Of a DNA stretch of 64,000 bases, positions 54,712 to 63,067 are shown piece after piece (within the stretch, counting starts at the first letter, position 1; each line of letters starts with the position of its first letter). This DNA is from Leuconostoc lactis KCTC 3528 = DSM 20202 (GTDB lineage Bacteria; Bacillota; Bacilli; Lactobacillales; Lactobacillaceae): contig NZ_BMWM01000003.1 of NCBI RefSeq assembly GCF_014651235.1, positions 1 to 64,000 of the forward strand. The letters are read 5' to 3'. The translations under genes were made by a program, and so were the position numbers. Below the pieces are notes generated by a model. It had not been told where the DNA came from. It did not search any database and worked only from the letters and a program-made list of their open reading frames with translations.

Positions 54712-56058
54712 ATGACAATCCGACAAGACTACCTCACTTTACTTGAAGAACTTGTGGCCATTCCGAGTGTTTCCGCTCAGGCAGCGTCACTACCCGAAGC
54801 AGCCACAACGATTGCCAACGCTTTTCGCCAACTTGGTGCTAAAGTAACCTACGATGACACCTATTTTGCCCCCTTTGTACTGGCTGAATTCACCAGTGAC
54901 CAACCCGATGCCAAGACCCTTGTGATTTATAACCACTATGATGTCCAACCTGCCGAACCCCTTGACCTGTGGACGACGGCGCCTTGGACATTGTCAGCAC
55001 GGGATGGTAAGCTATATGGCCGCGGCGTTGACGACGATAAAGGCAATTTAACTGCGCGTCTAGCGGCAGTTGCCGAGTATTTAAAAGAAAATAACCAAAC
55101 CTTACCGGTTAATATCATCTTTATCGTCGAAGGTGCCGAAGAAACTGCCTCACAATACTCACCAGAATATTTGGCAAAACATGCCAACACCATCAAGGCT
55201 GATTTGGTACTTTGGGAATCTGGTGGTAAAAATGCGGACGACATTGTCGAAATTTATGGCGGGAATAAAGGGATTGTGACCTTTGAATTAACCGCTAACA
55301 CAGCAGATAGTGACCTACATTCATCATTGTCGGCTGTTGTTGACTCGGCCCCTATCCGCTTATCCCAAGCTATTACCGCTTTATTTGACCAACAAGGCAA
55401 TATTGCCGTACCGCATTTTTATGATGAAGTCATCGCACCAAACGCACGTGAAAAAGCTTTAATTGGCCAGTTACCGCTAACACGAGAAGATTTAGTGGCA
55501 CAGCACGGCCTAAAAGTACCACTTTATACAGATCGTAACGGCCAAGATTTAAAAGAAACCTTGTATTTCCAACCAACCCTTAATGTCCAAGGCATCATCT
55601 CAGGTTATAATGATAAAGGTGTTAAAACTGTCTTACCCGCGACCGCCACGGCTAAATTAGAAGCGCGCTTAGTCCCCAATATGTCACCAGACATCACGTT
55701 ACAACGCATTGCTGATCATTTGACTGCACAAGGTTTTGCGGATATCACTGTTACCAAAACATTGGGGCTAGCTGGTTATCGCAGCGATATGTCTGACCCA
55801 GAAATTCAACGGGTCATCTCTGTGGCCAAAGCTTATTATCAGGTAGAACCCGTGGTCATGCCGACATCACCTGGCACGGGTCCAATGGCAACAATTTATG
55901 CGGCTTTGCAGGCCCCAATTGCCAGCCTTGGCGTTGGTTATGCCAATAACCTCGACCATGCGCCAAACGAGCATATTCGTTTGGTTGATTATGACCAACA
56001 TATTGATGCCGTCAAAGCTTTAATTAAGAGTTATCAAGCATCTCAACTAAAGGAGTAA
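54712..56058 (+). CDS. M20-family metallopeptidase
   Basis: 448-aa zinc dipeptidase/deacylase of the M20 family. Metal-site motifs: YNHYDVQP, GRGVDDDKGNLTAR and FIVEGAEETAS (catalytic Glu). SD GGGAGA before ATG 54712; an upstream in-frame ATG at 54691 lacks an SD. An M20 gene inside the Met ABC operon is also known in streptococci, where it may release methionine from imported derivatives or peptides. An 8-bp hairpin (54667-54684) precedes it. Confidence 0.9.
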   Translation: MTIRQDYLTLLEELVAIPSVSAQAASLPEAATTIANAFRQLGAKVTYDDTYFAPFVLAEFTSDQPDAKTLVIYNHYDVQPAEPLDLWTTAPWTLSARDGKLYGRGVDDDKGNLTARLAAVAEYLKENNQTLPVNIIFIVEGAEETASQYSPEYLAKHANTIKADLVLWESGGKNADDIVEIYGGNKGIVTFELTANTADSDLHSSLSAVVDSAPIRLSQAITALFDQQGNIAVPHFYDEVIAPNAREKALIGQLPLTREDLVAQHGLKVPLYTDRNGQDLKETLYFQPTLNVQGIISGYNDKGVKTVLPATATAKLEARLVPNMSPDITLQRIADHLTAQGFADITVTKTLGLAGYRSDMSDPEIQRVISVAKAYYQVEPVVMPTSPGTGPMATIYAALQAPIASLGVGYANNLDHAPNEHIRLVDYDQHIDAVKALIKSYQASQLKE

Positions 56059-56062
56059 ATGA

Positions 56063-57142
56063 ATGAGTCTACCCATTATTGCATTAGACAATATTACTGT
56101 CGCTTTCCATCAAAAAAAACGGACGATTACTGCGGTAAACAACGTCTCTGTCCATGTTGAACGGGGGGACGTTTACGGTATTGTTGGTTATTCAGGTGCT
56201 GGTAAATCAACATTAGTACGTGTCATTAACCTCCTACAAGAACCAACCAGTGGTTCTGTGGTCGTCAACGGCGAAGTTTTCTTTCAAAGTGATGATAAGA
56301 CCGGTAAAATTACCCGCATTTCTAGCCAAAAGCTCCGTGATCGCCGACGCAAAATCGGCATGATTTTCCAACATTTCAACTTGCTAAACGAACGCACGGT
56401 AACAGAAAACGTGGCGTTTGCCCTCCAACACAGCCCACTATCTGAAAAAGAAAAAGCTAAAAAAGTGGCTGAGCTCCTTGAATTGGTTGACTTATCTGAT
56501 CGCGCGCAACAATATCCATCACAATTGTCTGGTGGTCAAAAGCAACGTGTGGCCATCGCCCGCGCTTTGGCCAATGATCCTGAAATTTTAATTTCCGATG
56601 AAGCCACTTCTGCACTGGATCCCAAGACAACGAATCAAATTTTGGCCTTGCTCAAAAAGCTCAACCAAGAATTTGGTTTGACAATTGTGCTCATCACCCA
56701 CGAAATGCAGGCCGTCAAAGAAATCGCCAATAAAGTCGCGGTCATGCAAAATGGTGAAATCATTGAACGTGGCTCACTGTTAGATATCTTTGCCCAACCA
56801 AAGGAACAATTAACAAAAGAATTCATCGAAACGGCGACGAACATTGATAAGGCGATTGAGACAGTTACAGCCCAACCAATGGTGCAAAACTTACAACCCA
56901 ACGAAATCTTTGTCCGCTTGTCTTATGTCGGCGAGACAACCGATGAACCACTTATCGCTGGGCTTTTCCGTGATTTCAATGTGACGGCCAATATTTTGTA
57001 CGGTAACATCGAAGTCTTACAAGATACACCGGTTGGCTCACTACTCGTCATTCTATCAGGAACCCCTGAACAACTTAAAGCATCGATTTCAACCTTAGCT
57101 GATCATCACGTTGAAATTGAAATCCTTAAAGGAGGGCAATAA
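56063..57142 (+). CDS. metN: methionine ABC transporter ATP-binding protein
   Basis: Walker [18 protein letters not shown], signature [19 protein letters not shown], Walker [16 protein letters not shown]-terminal NIL domain (residues ~270-359, [24 protein letters not shown]) provides methionine trans-inhibition in this family. 359 aa; SD AAAGGAG overlapping the M20 stop. Confidence 0.95.
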   Translation: MSLPIIALDNITVAFHQKKRTITAVNNVSVHVERGDVYGIVGYSGAGKSTLVRVINLLQEPTSGSVVVNGEVFFQSDDKTGKITRISSQKLRDRRRKIGMIFQHFNLLNERTVTENVAFALQHSPLSEKEKAKKVAELLELVDLSDRAQQYPSQLSGGQKQRVAIARALANDPEILISDEATSALDPKTTNQILALLKKLNQEFGLTIVLITHEMQAVKEIANKVAVMQNGEIIERGSLLDIFAQPKEQLTKEFIETATNIDKAIETVTAQPMVQNLQPNEIFVRLSYVGETTDEPLIAGLFRDFNVTANILYGNIEVLQDTPVGSLLVILSGTPEQLKASISTLADHHVEIEILKGGQ

Positions 57143-57144
57143 TC

Positions 57145-57840
57145 ATGCAGACATGGTTCGCACAGACATTTCCAAATGTGGTTTATCAAGGCTGGACTGG
57201 TGATACTGGTTGGCTAACGGCTATTAACGAAACACTCTTTATGACCTTCTGGTCTGCGCTATTTGGCGGTTTGCTTGGCCTGATTTTTGGGGTTGGCTTG
57301 GTGATTACAGCGCCTAACGGGATCACCCCAAATCGCACGCTCTTTTGGCTGCTAGATAAAATCGTCTCAATCTTCCGTGCCGTACCGTTTATTATCTTGC
57401 TGGCCGCCATTGCGCCGTTTACGAAGCTCTTGGTTGGCACACAAATCGGGACAACCGCAGCGTTGGTACCGTTGTCACTTGGTGTCTTTCCTTTCTATGC
57501 GCGCCAAATGCAAGTCGCTTTATCAGAAGTCGACGGCGGTATTGTTGAAGCCGCACAATCTGTAGGCGCTTCATTTTGGGATATCGTCTTCGGCGTTTAC
57601 TTGCGTGAAGGCCGTTCAGAAATCATTCGTGTCTCAACTGTCACACTCATTAGTTTGATTGGTTTGACGGCCATGGCTGGTGCCATTGGCGCTGGTGGTT
57701 TGGGTAACATGGCCATTTCGTATGGTTATAACCGTTTTGCCACAGATACGACCTGGTTTGCCACTATTCTTGTCTTAATTCTTGTCTTGATTGTCCAAGT
57801 GGTGGGTGATTACCTCGCTAAAAAGTTAAGCCATAAGTAA
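57145..57840 (+). CDS. metP: methionine ABC transporter permease
   Basis: 231 aa with five predicted spans. Typical MetI/MetP permease: NETLFMTFWSALFGGLLGL, RAVPFIILLAAIAPFTKLLVGTQIGTTAALVPL, the coupling loop EVDGGIVEAAQSVGASFWDIV, and AMAGAIGAGGLGNMAISYGYNRF. It starts 2 nt after metN and ends with a strong terminator. Confidence 0.95.
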   Translation: MQTWFAQTFPNVVYQGWTGDTGWLTAINETLFMTFWSALFGGLLGLIFGVGLVITAPNGITPNRTLFWLLDKIVSIFRAVPFIILLAAIAPFTKLLVGTQIGTTAALVPLSLGVFPFYARQMQVALSEVDGGIVEAAQSVGASFWDIVFGVYLREGRSEIIRVSTVTLISLIGLTAMAGAIGAGGLGNMAISYGYNRFATDTTWFATILVLILVLIVQVVGDYLAKKLSHK

Positions 57841-57867
57841 GCACGCTTATAAAATATAATTGCTTAT

Positions 57868-57900
57868 AAAAATGCTAATACCTCGCGTATTAGCATTTTT
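57868..57900 (+). terminator. met operon terminator
   Basis: 14-bp stem (57868-57881 with 57887-57900) and T-rich tail. Confidence 0.9.
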
Positions 57901-57969
57901 ATTATTTTTGCAATAAATCCGTTACCTTTTATGAGCGGTGCACTCATCTTAATTTTTCTACTCACTAAA

Positions 57970-57993
57970 AAAGACTAGCATCAGCTAGCCTTT
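57970..57993 (-). terminator. nagR terminator
   Basis: 10-bp stem with one wobble (57970-57979 with 57984-57993) and T-run on the minus strand. Confidence 0.82.
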
Positions 57994-57998
57994 TGACG

Positions 57999-58706
57999 TT
58001 ATCGCGTCAATGTAAATTCAAAACGTTCGCCCACATAATAGGAACGGACATATTCAAACGGTCGATCATTTTGGTCAAAAGAGACTTGACGGACCGTCAA
58101 AATCGCATCCCCACGCTTAATTTGTAACAATTCTGCCAGGCGTTCATTGGCCAGACTGGCTGAAATCGTTTGTTCTGCGCGACCTGGTTGCACGCCAGCC
58201 TTGCCTAACGTCACATATAACGATTCGGTCAGGTCATGCTTAGAAAAATTCGTCACGAGCTTGGCTGGCACCGTTGTCCGTTCAAGCAAAATCGGTTCGT
58301 CATCCCCCATACGCAACCGCTCCATGACAATGACTTCATCGTTTTGTGTCAGTTGTAAATGGGTCATTTCAGAGGCTGATGGTGATGTGACTTTATAACT
58401 CACCGTTTCCGTACGCGCCACGCGTCCTGTTGCCGCCATCAATTCCGTAAAACTGGTCATGCCTAAGGCACGTTCTGAAACTTTTTGCTCTGCGACATAC
58501 GTCCCAGACCCAACTTTACGTTCCAATAAACCTTCGTCAACGAGTGTTTGTACAGCTTGCCGTAGTGTCATTCGTGACACATTAAAAGCTGCCGCCAATT
58601 CACGTTCGGCTGGTAGTCGCTTATGTGACTGCCATTCCCCTGCCTCGATGCGCGCTTTAATTTGATTATGAATTTGGATGTAACGTGGTGTCGCAGGTTT
58701 TGTCAT
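57999..58706 (-). CDS. nagR: GntR/UTRA regulator of amino-sugar genes
   Basis: 235 aa. N-terminal GntR helix-turn-helix (YIQIHNQIKARIEAGEWQSHKRLPAERELAAAFNVSRMTLRQAVQTLV) and C-terminal UTRA ligand domain (ILLERTTVPAKL ... FEYVRSYYVGERFEFTL). It follows nagA with a TAATG overlap, and a NagR-type operator sits at the nagA promoter, so it is named NagR. GlcNAc- or GlcN-6-phosphate is the likely inducer. Confidence 0.88.
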   Translation of the reverse strand: MTKPATPRYIQIHNQIKARIEAGEWQSHKRLPAERELAAAFNVSRMTLRQAVQTLVDEGLLERKVGSGTYVAEQKVSERALGMTSFTELMAATGRVARTETVSYKVTSPSASEMTHLQLTQNDEVIVMERLRMGDDEPILLERTTVPAKLVTNFSKHDLTESLYVTLGKAGVQPGRAEQTISASLANERLAELLQIKRGDAILTVRQVSFDQNDRPFEYVRSYYVGERFEFTLTR

Positions 58707-59851
58707 TAATTCTTCCGTGCAAATCGACGACCCAATGAATACGTCGCCAATAATTGCATATCTTCCTTATTAAATAAATTAAAATCAGCATCCTTGCCAA
58801 TCGCAAGTTTGCCCTTTTGGGTCAGCCCAAATTCACGGGCTTGATTTACTGAACTCATTTGAACAGCAGCTTGGATATCAGCAGATGTCATTTCTTGGAT
58901 GTTACGAAATGCATCATCATAAGCTAACACCGAACCTGCTAAATGACCATTTTCAAGACGGGCTTGCTTATCTTTCACGATCACTTTTTGACCACCAAGT
59001 TCAGAAACACCGTCACCAAGGCCTTCAGCCCGCATGGAATCCGTGATGAGTTCTAACTGTTCAGGCCCCTTCAAACGAAAGGCCAATTCTAGCATATCAG
59101 GGGCGATGTGGAAACCATCAGCGATTAATTCCGCCGTGATTGATGATTCAAGCATCGCATGGCCCGTCACGCCTGGTTCCCGATGGTGGAGTGGTCGTTG
59201 CGCATTGTAAAGGTGCGTGACGTGAGTCGCGCGTGAATGGGTCAATTGTTCACGTGTTGCATTGGAGTGCCCGACTGATGGGCGAATATTATGTGCTAAC
59301 ATAAAGGCTTCAAAATCAGGTATGCCGCCGTTTTCGGGCGCATATGTCACTAAGCGAATCCGTTCACCAGATAAAGCATACCACTTTTTGAGTAATTCAG
59401 TATCCGGATCAACAATGTATTCTTCTGGCTGAGCGCCCATGAAAACCTTATTAATGAATGGGCCTTCCAAATGAATGCCTTGAATCACGGGGTTCGTCTT
59501 CGCCACTTGATCAATCGTCACCAAAGCGCGTTCAATATTTTCTGGGGATTGCGTCATGGTTGTGGGAAAGAGTGACGTAATCCCTTCGGTCACCATCAAG
59601 TTGACCATTTCATTAAGCTTCTCAGGATCCCCGTCCATCGTATCGAAACCATAGCCACCGTGCTTATGCACATCGATAAAGCCAGGCACCACTAATCGGC
59701 CACTGGCCTCCTCAATGACTGTATCTTCAGCATCAGGGACAAAATCTGCCATATAACCGACATCTAAAATCGTATCAGAAAAACGGATATACGCATCTGG
59801 CATGTGCTTGTATCCTGTGTAAAGATCAATATTTTTCAATAATTTTACCAT
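58706..59851 (-). CDS. nagA: N-acetylglucosamine-6-phosphate deacetylase
   Basis: Deacetylates GlcNAc-6-P to GlcN-6-P in wall recycling and chitin-sugar use. Amidohydrolase motifs: VVPGFIDVHKHGGYGFD, GIHLEGPFINK (catalytic Glu), PSVGHSNAT, HLYNAQRPLHHREPG, and ITDSMRAEGLG (Asp). ATG 59851 (MVKLL) begins at the family N-terminus. Its only SD, AAAGGAGG, is 69 nt upstream beyond a nested hairpin. Confidence 0.94.
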   Translation of the reverse strand: MVKLLKNIDLYTGYKHMPDAYIRFSDTILDVGYMADFVPDAEDTVIEEASGRLVVPGFIDVHKHGGYGFDTMDGDPEKLNEMVNLMVTEGITSLFPTTMTQSPENIERALVTIDQVAKTNPVIQGIHLEGPFINKVFMGAQPEEYIVDPDTELLKKWYALSGERIRLVTYAPENGGIPDFEAFMLAHNIRPSVGHSNATREQLTHSRATHVTHLYNAQRPLHHREPGVTGHAMLESSITAELIADGFHIAPDMLELAFRLKGPEQLELITDSMRAEGLGDGVSELGGQKVIVKDKQARLENGHLAGSVLAYDDAFRNIQEMTSADIQAAVQMSSVNQAREFGLTQKGKLAIGKDADFNLFNKEDMQLLATYSLGRRFARKN

Positions 59852-59928
59852 GATTATACGTGTCACAGTATCATCATTATTCAAATACACACATTGAATA
59901 ATTTATCTGCTTAGACACTGCCTCCTTT
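59852..59928 (-). promoter_or_regulatory. nagA SD displaced by a nested hairpin
   Basis: AAAGGAGG (about 59921-59928). Outer stem GTGTC/GACAC (59914-59918 with 59860-59864). Inner 9-bp stem ATTATTCAA/TTGAATAAT (59876-59884 with 59894-59902). Looping out leaves 10 nt between GGAGG and ATG. A GTG-initiated short ORF could alternatively use this SD. Confidence 0.65.
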
Positions 59929-59942
59929 TTCTAACTACCCTC

Positions 59943-59971
59943 ATTATAATTGGTATAGACCGATTTTGCAA
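59943..59971 (-). promoter_or_regulatory. nagA promoter with NagR operator
   Basis: TTGCAA (59966-59971), 17-nt spacer, TATAAT (59943-59948). The spacer holds the near-palindrome AATTGGTATAGACCGATT (59948-59965), matching NagR/DasR operators, so bound NagR would exclude polymerase. Confidence 0.82.
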
Positions 59972-59982
59972 ATCAAAATAAA

Positions 59983-59996
59983 AACGCCGTAGCGTT
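59983..59996 (-). terminator. pgpA terminator
   Basis: 5-bp stem (59983-59987 with 59992-59996) followed by a T-rich tail on the minus strand. Confidence 0.6.
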
Positions 59997-60009
59997 AAAT
60001 GGTGTGTGC

Positions 60010-60510
60010 CTAGTTCGTCACAATATTTCTCGCATAGTTGTGCGCAATTTTTGAGGCCGCAGCAGCTGCTAAAGCGCCAGCAATATCATCTGCAAAAGTG
60101 GTGACGGCTGGCGTTGTTTTCCCCAAGCGATCCAATTCGCCTACTAACCCAACTTTTGTTTTGTCAATGTAACCATAGTTGGTCACACCAATGGTGTCAT
60201 AAGACATCGCAATGGCTGTCCCCAACGTTTCATCCACGCCAAAAAGTGAATCGTCCCCTTCAACTAAATCCTGCAAAGGTGATTCCAGCAAATGTGCTTC
60301 GGCCAAGCGATCTAATTCCAAAGCTACCCAAATTTGATGTTGCACGACCCGCTTATGCAAAATACTAACCACCGCTTCTTCGACTTGTTCTAACGTCAAG
60401 TCAGGTTGATAGCGGTGTTGGTTTTCATACCCAATCAACGCAATCCCGCGAATCGTGATGCGGTGCTTTTTAAGTTTTTCGACAGTATTTTCATAAGTTG
60501 CGTATGCCAT
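60010..60510 (-). CDS. pgpA: phosphatidylglycerophosphatase A family protein
   Basis: 166-aa PgpA/YutG-type protein. Family blocks: KHRITIRGIALIGYENQ, and the C-terminal FADDIAGALAAAAASKIAHNY, which resembles the conserved FLDDIxGAxxA. Proposed to dephosphorylate phosphatidylglycerophosphate in lipid synthesis; the short Firmicutes form lacks the membrane spans of E. coli PgpA. SD AAGGGAG; promoter TTGTCA (60560-60565), 17 nt, TATACT (60537-60542). Confidence 0.85.
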   Translation of the reverse strand: MAYATYENTVEKLKKHRITIRGIALIGYENQHRYQPDLTLEQVEEAVVSILHKRVVQHQIWVALELDRLAEAHLLESPLQDLVEGDDSLFGVDETLGTAIAMSYDTIGVTNYGYIDKTKVGLVGELDRLGKTTPAVTTFADDIAGALAAAAASKIAHNYARNIVTN

Positions 60511-60580
60511 GATTGTTCTCCCTTTGTTATGTCCCTAGTATAAACAATAAATCATGATTTGACAAAGCCCGTTTTGAGGC

Positions 60581-60609
60581 TTGCAAAATCCGTGTGAAGT
60601 CTGTAAAAT
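60581..60609 (+). promoter_or_regulatory. tRNA-Gln promoter
   Basis: TTGCAA (60581-60586), 17-nt spacer, TAAAAT (60604-60609), 12 nt before the tRNA. Confidence 0.7.
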
Positions 60610-60621
60610 ATATAGAGTAAT

Positions 60622-60693
60622 TGCCCCTTGGCCAAGCGGTAAGGCGGTGGCTTCTGGTGCCACTATGCGTTGGTTCGAATCCAACAGGGGCAA
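60622..60693 (+). tRNA. tRNA-Gln (anticodon CTG)
   Basis: 72-nt cloverleaf. Acceptor TGCCCCT/AGGGGCA with discriminator A (60693). D-arm GCC AAGCGGTAA GGC as in tRNA-Gln. Anticodon stem GTGGC/GCCAC with loop TTCTGGT, anticodon CTG at 60654-60656. T-arm GTTGG TTCGAAT CCAAC. CCA is not encoded. It reads CAG codons and is monocistronic with its own promoter and terminator. GatCAB (18777-22053) would charge it indirectly. Confidence 0.92.
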
Positions 60694-60700
60694 TGTTAGC

Positions 60701-60718
60701 AGCAGTCTTCGGACTGCT
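60701..60718 (+). terminator. tRNA-Gln terminator
   Basis: 7-bp stem (60701-60707 with 60712-60718) closed by a TTCG tetraloop, then a T-run. Confidence 0.9.
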
Positions 60719-60763
60719 TTTTTTGTGCCTTTTTTACGTCAAAATGCGATCAAAGTGAGCGAA

Positions 60764-60792
60764 AAAAGCCATCGTCTAAGACGATGGCTTTT
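60764..60792 (-). terminator. terminator of the flavoprotein gene
   Basis: 13-bp stem (60764-60776 with 60780-60792), T-run on the minus strand; overlaps two bases of the stop codon. Confidence 0.88.
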
Positions 60793-62128
60793 AATAAAAC
60801 GTTGCAAATTCTGATCCTAATGACGGATACGCATATAAGTTAGCTTGGGTTTCAGCCAACGTCCGCCGTTCATTAATGGCTGTGACAAAATAGTTAATCA
60901 CTTCTTCGGCTTCAGCAGCAATCACGCTCGCCCCAACGATATGGCCAGCATCATCGAGCACTGTTCGTACCCGCGCTGTATCATTGTAGCGATAAAATGG
61001 CATAACTTGACTCATATCAATATCAGTTACCCGATACCCATTTGCCAGCCCGGCTTCAACGGATAAGCCAACTTGAGCAATATGTTGAGTCCCAAATACT
61101 ACAACTGGGATGGCTGGATAAGTAATGGGTGCAGTGGTTAACCCAGCAATGGCTTGCGCTACGTACCGGCCTTCATGGTTCCCAGTTGGTACTAACTTAG
61201 GGACTGGTGAACCGCCGACATCCCCAATGGCATAGATATGTGGGTTTGACGTACGCAAATGATCATCAACCGGAATTTCCGTCGTATCCCAGACCACACC
61301 GGCATTTTCAAGTTGTAATTGATCTGCATTGGCCACCCGACCAGCCGTTACAAAAACACGACCAGTCTCAAATTGTGTCCCATCTGTCAATGTCACTAGT
61401 AGACGGTCAGTCGGCGTTTTCTCAATTTGTTGGACCGTTGCATTAAAGTACCAGGAAATACCTGTTTCTTGCATGTCCGTGATCAATTGACGGACTAGCG
61501 TTTGATCAAACGCCCGCAGTGCTGTCGGTCCGGCGGTCACAATCCGTGTGTGGGCGCCAGCAGCCTGCGTAATGTTGGCAAACTCCATTCCAATATACCC
61601 AGCGCCAATAAACGTGACGTCATCTGGCATCACTGGCAAATTCAAAAAGGCTTCTGAATCTTGCGTCAATTCTGCCCCAGGAAACGTTAATGTTTTTGGG
61701 CGCTGTCCAGTAGCAATAACCCAATCAAGCGCCTTAATACGGTCACCTGTGTCACCAACTGTGACCGTATCGGCATTCACAAAAGCTGCCCGACCATAAA
61801 AGCGGGTAATGTCTGCCGCATCAAGTCCGCGTATTTTACGGGGTTCAACTGCGTCGACATAACGCTGTTTGTGCGCCATCAAAGCTGACCAATCAATCGT
61901 TGACAAGCCTCGCAAGCCAAGATTTTGCAGGGCTGATTGCCGATGAATCCCTTCAACAGCCGCCAGCAATATTTTCTTTGGATCGCAGCCATAATTAGGG
62001 CACGTCCCACCCCATAAATAATCTTCTAAAATGACGACATTTTTGCCTAAAGCGCGCGCAGCATACGCTGCTGCAAGACCAGCAGGTCCGGCGCCAATGA
62101 CCCCAACTTCAAATTCATATTCTGTCAT
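60791..62128 (-). CDS. pyridine nucleotide-disulfide oxidoreductase (class I flavoprotein)
   Basis: 445-aa FAD/NAD(P)H oxidoreductase. FAD site GVIGAGPAGLAAAYAARALG, redox disulfide GGTCPNYGCDPKK, NAD(P) site TFIGAGYIGMEFAN, second FAD contact YAIGDVGG, and a C-terminal dimerisation domain. The CxxxxC pair marks it as glutathione reductase/mycothione/mercuric reductase-like, but the His-Glu pair expected at the extreme C-terminus of glutathione reductases is not evident (ends YPSLGSEFATFY). Substrate unknown. SD GAGGTG. Confidence 0.88.
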   Translation of the reverse strand: MTEYEFEVGVIGAGPAGLAAAYAARALGKNVVILEDYLWGGTCPNYGCDPKKILLAAVEGIHRQSALQNLGLRGLSTIDWSALMAHKQRYVDAVEPRKIRGLDAADITRFYGRAAFVNADTVTVGDTGDRIKALDWVIATGQRPKTLTFPGAELTQDSEAFLNLPVMPDDVTFIGAGYIGMEFANITQAAGAHTRIVTAGPTALRAFDQTLVRQLITDMQETGISWYFNATVQQIEKTPTDRLLVTLTDGTQFETGRVFVTAGRVANADQLQLENAGVVWDTTEIPVDDHLRTSNPHIYAIGDVGGSPVPKLVPTGNHEGRYVAQAIAGLTTAPITYPAIPVVVFGTQHIAQVGLSVEAGLANGYRVTDIDMSQVMPFYRYNDTARVRTVLDDAGHIVGASVIAAEAEEVINYFVTAINERRTLAETQANLYAYPSLGSEFATFY

Positions 62129-62209
62129 GATTCACCTCGTTGCTCATATTATACCAGTATTTCTCAAACAAGATATGACATGACGGCATCCGCACGCTCA
62201 TGAAAGTGT

Positions 62210-62385
62210 TTGCATAAACGATTGACTTATGTTAAATTTAACGTGTAGTTGAATATTTAACAATCTGGGGTGCCATTTGGCTGAGAAACACCCATTGAAC
62301 CTGATCTGGTTAGTACCAGCGAAGGGAGCATTGCGCTTTAGTGTGTCTTTAAGTAAACGCATGGTTCATAAAAAGCCAGGCGTTT
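62210..62385 (+). promoter_or_regulatory. TPP riboswitch with promoter and terminator
   Basis: Promoter TTGCAT (62210-62215), 17 nt, TAAATT (62233-62238). The THI-box aptamer (about 62262-62338) shows GGGGTGCC, GGCTGAGAAA, ACCC, TGAACCTGATCTGGTTAGTACC and GCGAAGGGA blocks. A terminator (62355-62385, AAACGC/GCGTTT plus TGG/CCA) with T-run follows. TPP would stop ykoED transcription. Confidence 0.95.
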
Positions 62386-62485
62386 TTTTGTTGGCCAAAA
62401 TTTGGCCGTTATCCGACACATCAAAACTGCACCGTGCCAGACATAAGATACAAAACTACAAAAATTTTATGGAGGCATATTCATT
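62386..62485 (+). other. leader between the TPP terminator and ykoE
   Basis: 100 nt read only when the riboswitch is off; holds the ykoE SD (GGAGG, 62471-62475). Nothing else recognised. Confidence 0.5.
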
Positions 62486-63067
62486 ATGCAAACGATTTCA
62501 AATTCTAAACGGTCACACTGGGCGTTACGCGATGTGTTACTGCTGGCTTTTGTCGCAGTCTTCATCGGCTTTATTTTCTGGATACTTGGCCCCGTCTATA
62601 ATATCCTTGCGGCTGCTTTGACACCGTTAGGGTTGGCCCCCTTTGCCAATGATCTGTTGATTGGTGGCTGGATGATGGCAGCACCTTTAGCGAGTGTGTT
62701 AATCCGTCAAGCCGGTGCGGGGGTATTGGGTGAATTATTTGCGGCTACCGTTGAAATGTTAATTGGTGGCCAATGGGGCGTGTCCACACTACTGTCAGGC
62801 CTTGTTCAAGGTGTTGGTAGTGAAGCTGGTTTTGCGCTTCTCGGTTATAAAGATTGGCATTGGCGCGGTATTTTCGCTTCTGCCGTTACCGGCACCATTG
62901 TGACTTTCATTTGGTCACTCTTCCGTGACGGTTACGCCTCATACCATATTGGCCTACTTGTAGCCTTGTTCTTGACACGTTTTGTGTCACTCCTCTTCTT
63001 TGGTGGTGTCTTAGTCGTTGCCATCCAAAAACTGATTGAAAAAGCTGGTATCTTACGTCGTGACTGA
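62486..63067 (+). CDS. ykoE: ECF transporter S component, YkoE type (thiamine precursor)
   Basis: 193-aa membrane protein with about six spans. Family features: RDVLLLAFVAVFIGFIFWILGPVYN and GELFAATVEMLIGGQWGVSTLLSGLVQGVGSEAGFALLGY. Predicted to bind hydroxymethylpyrimidine or thiamine for the YkoCDE-type ECF importer; TPP riboswitch control supports this. GGAGG SD with 10-nt spacing. Confidence 0.93.
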   Translation: MQTISNSKRSHWALRDVLLLAFVAVFIGFIFWILGPVYNILAAALTPLGLAPFANDLLIGGWMMAAPLASVLIRQAGAGVLGELFAATVEMLIGGQWGVSTLLSGLVQGVGSEAGFALLGYKDWHWRGIFASAVTGTIVTFIWSLFRDGYASYHIGLLVALFLTRFVSLLFFGGVLVVAIQKLIEKAGILRRD

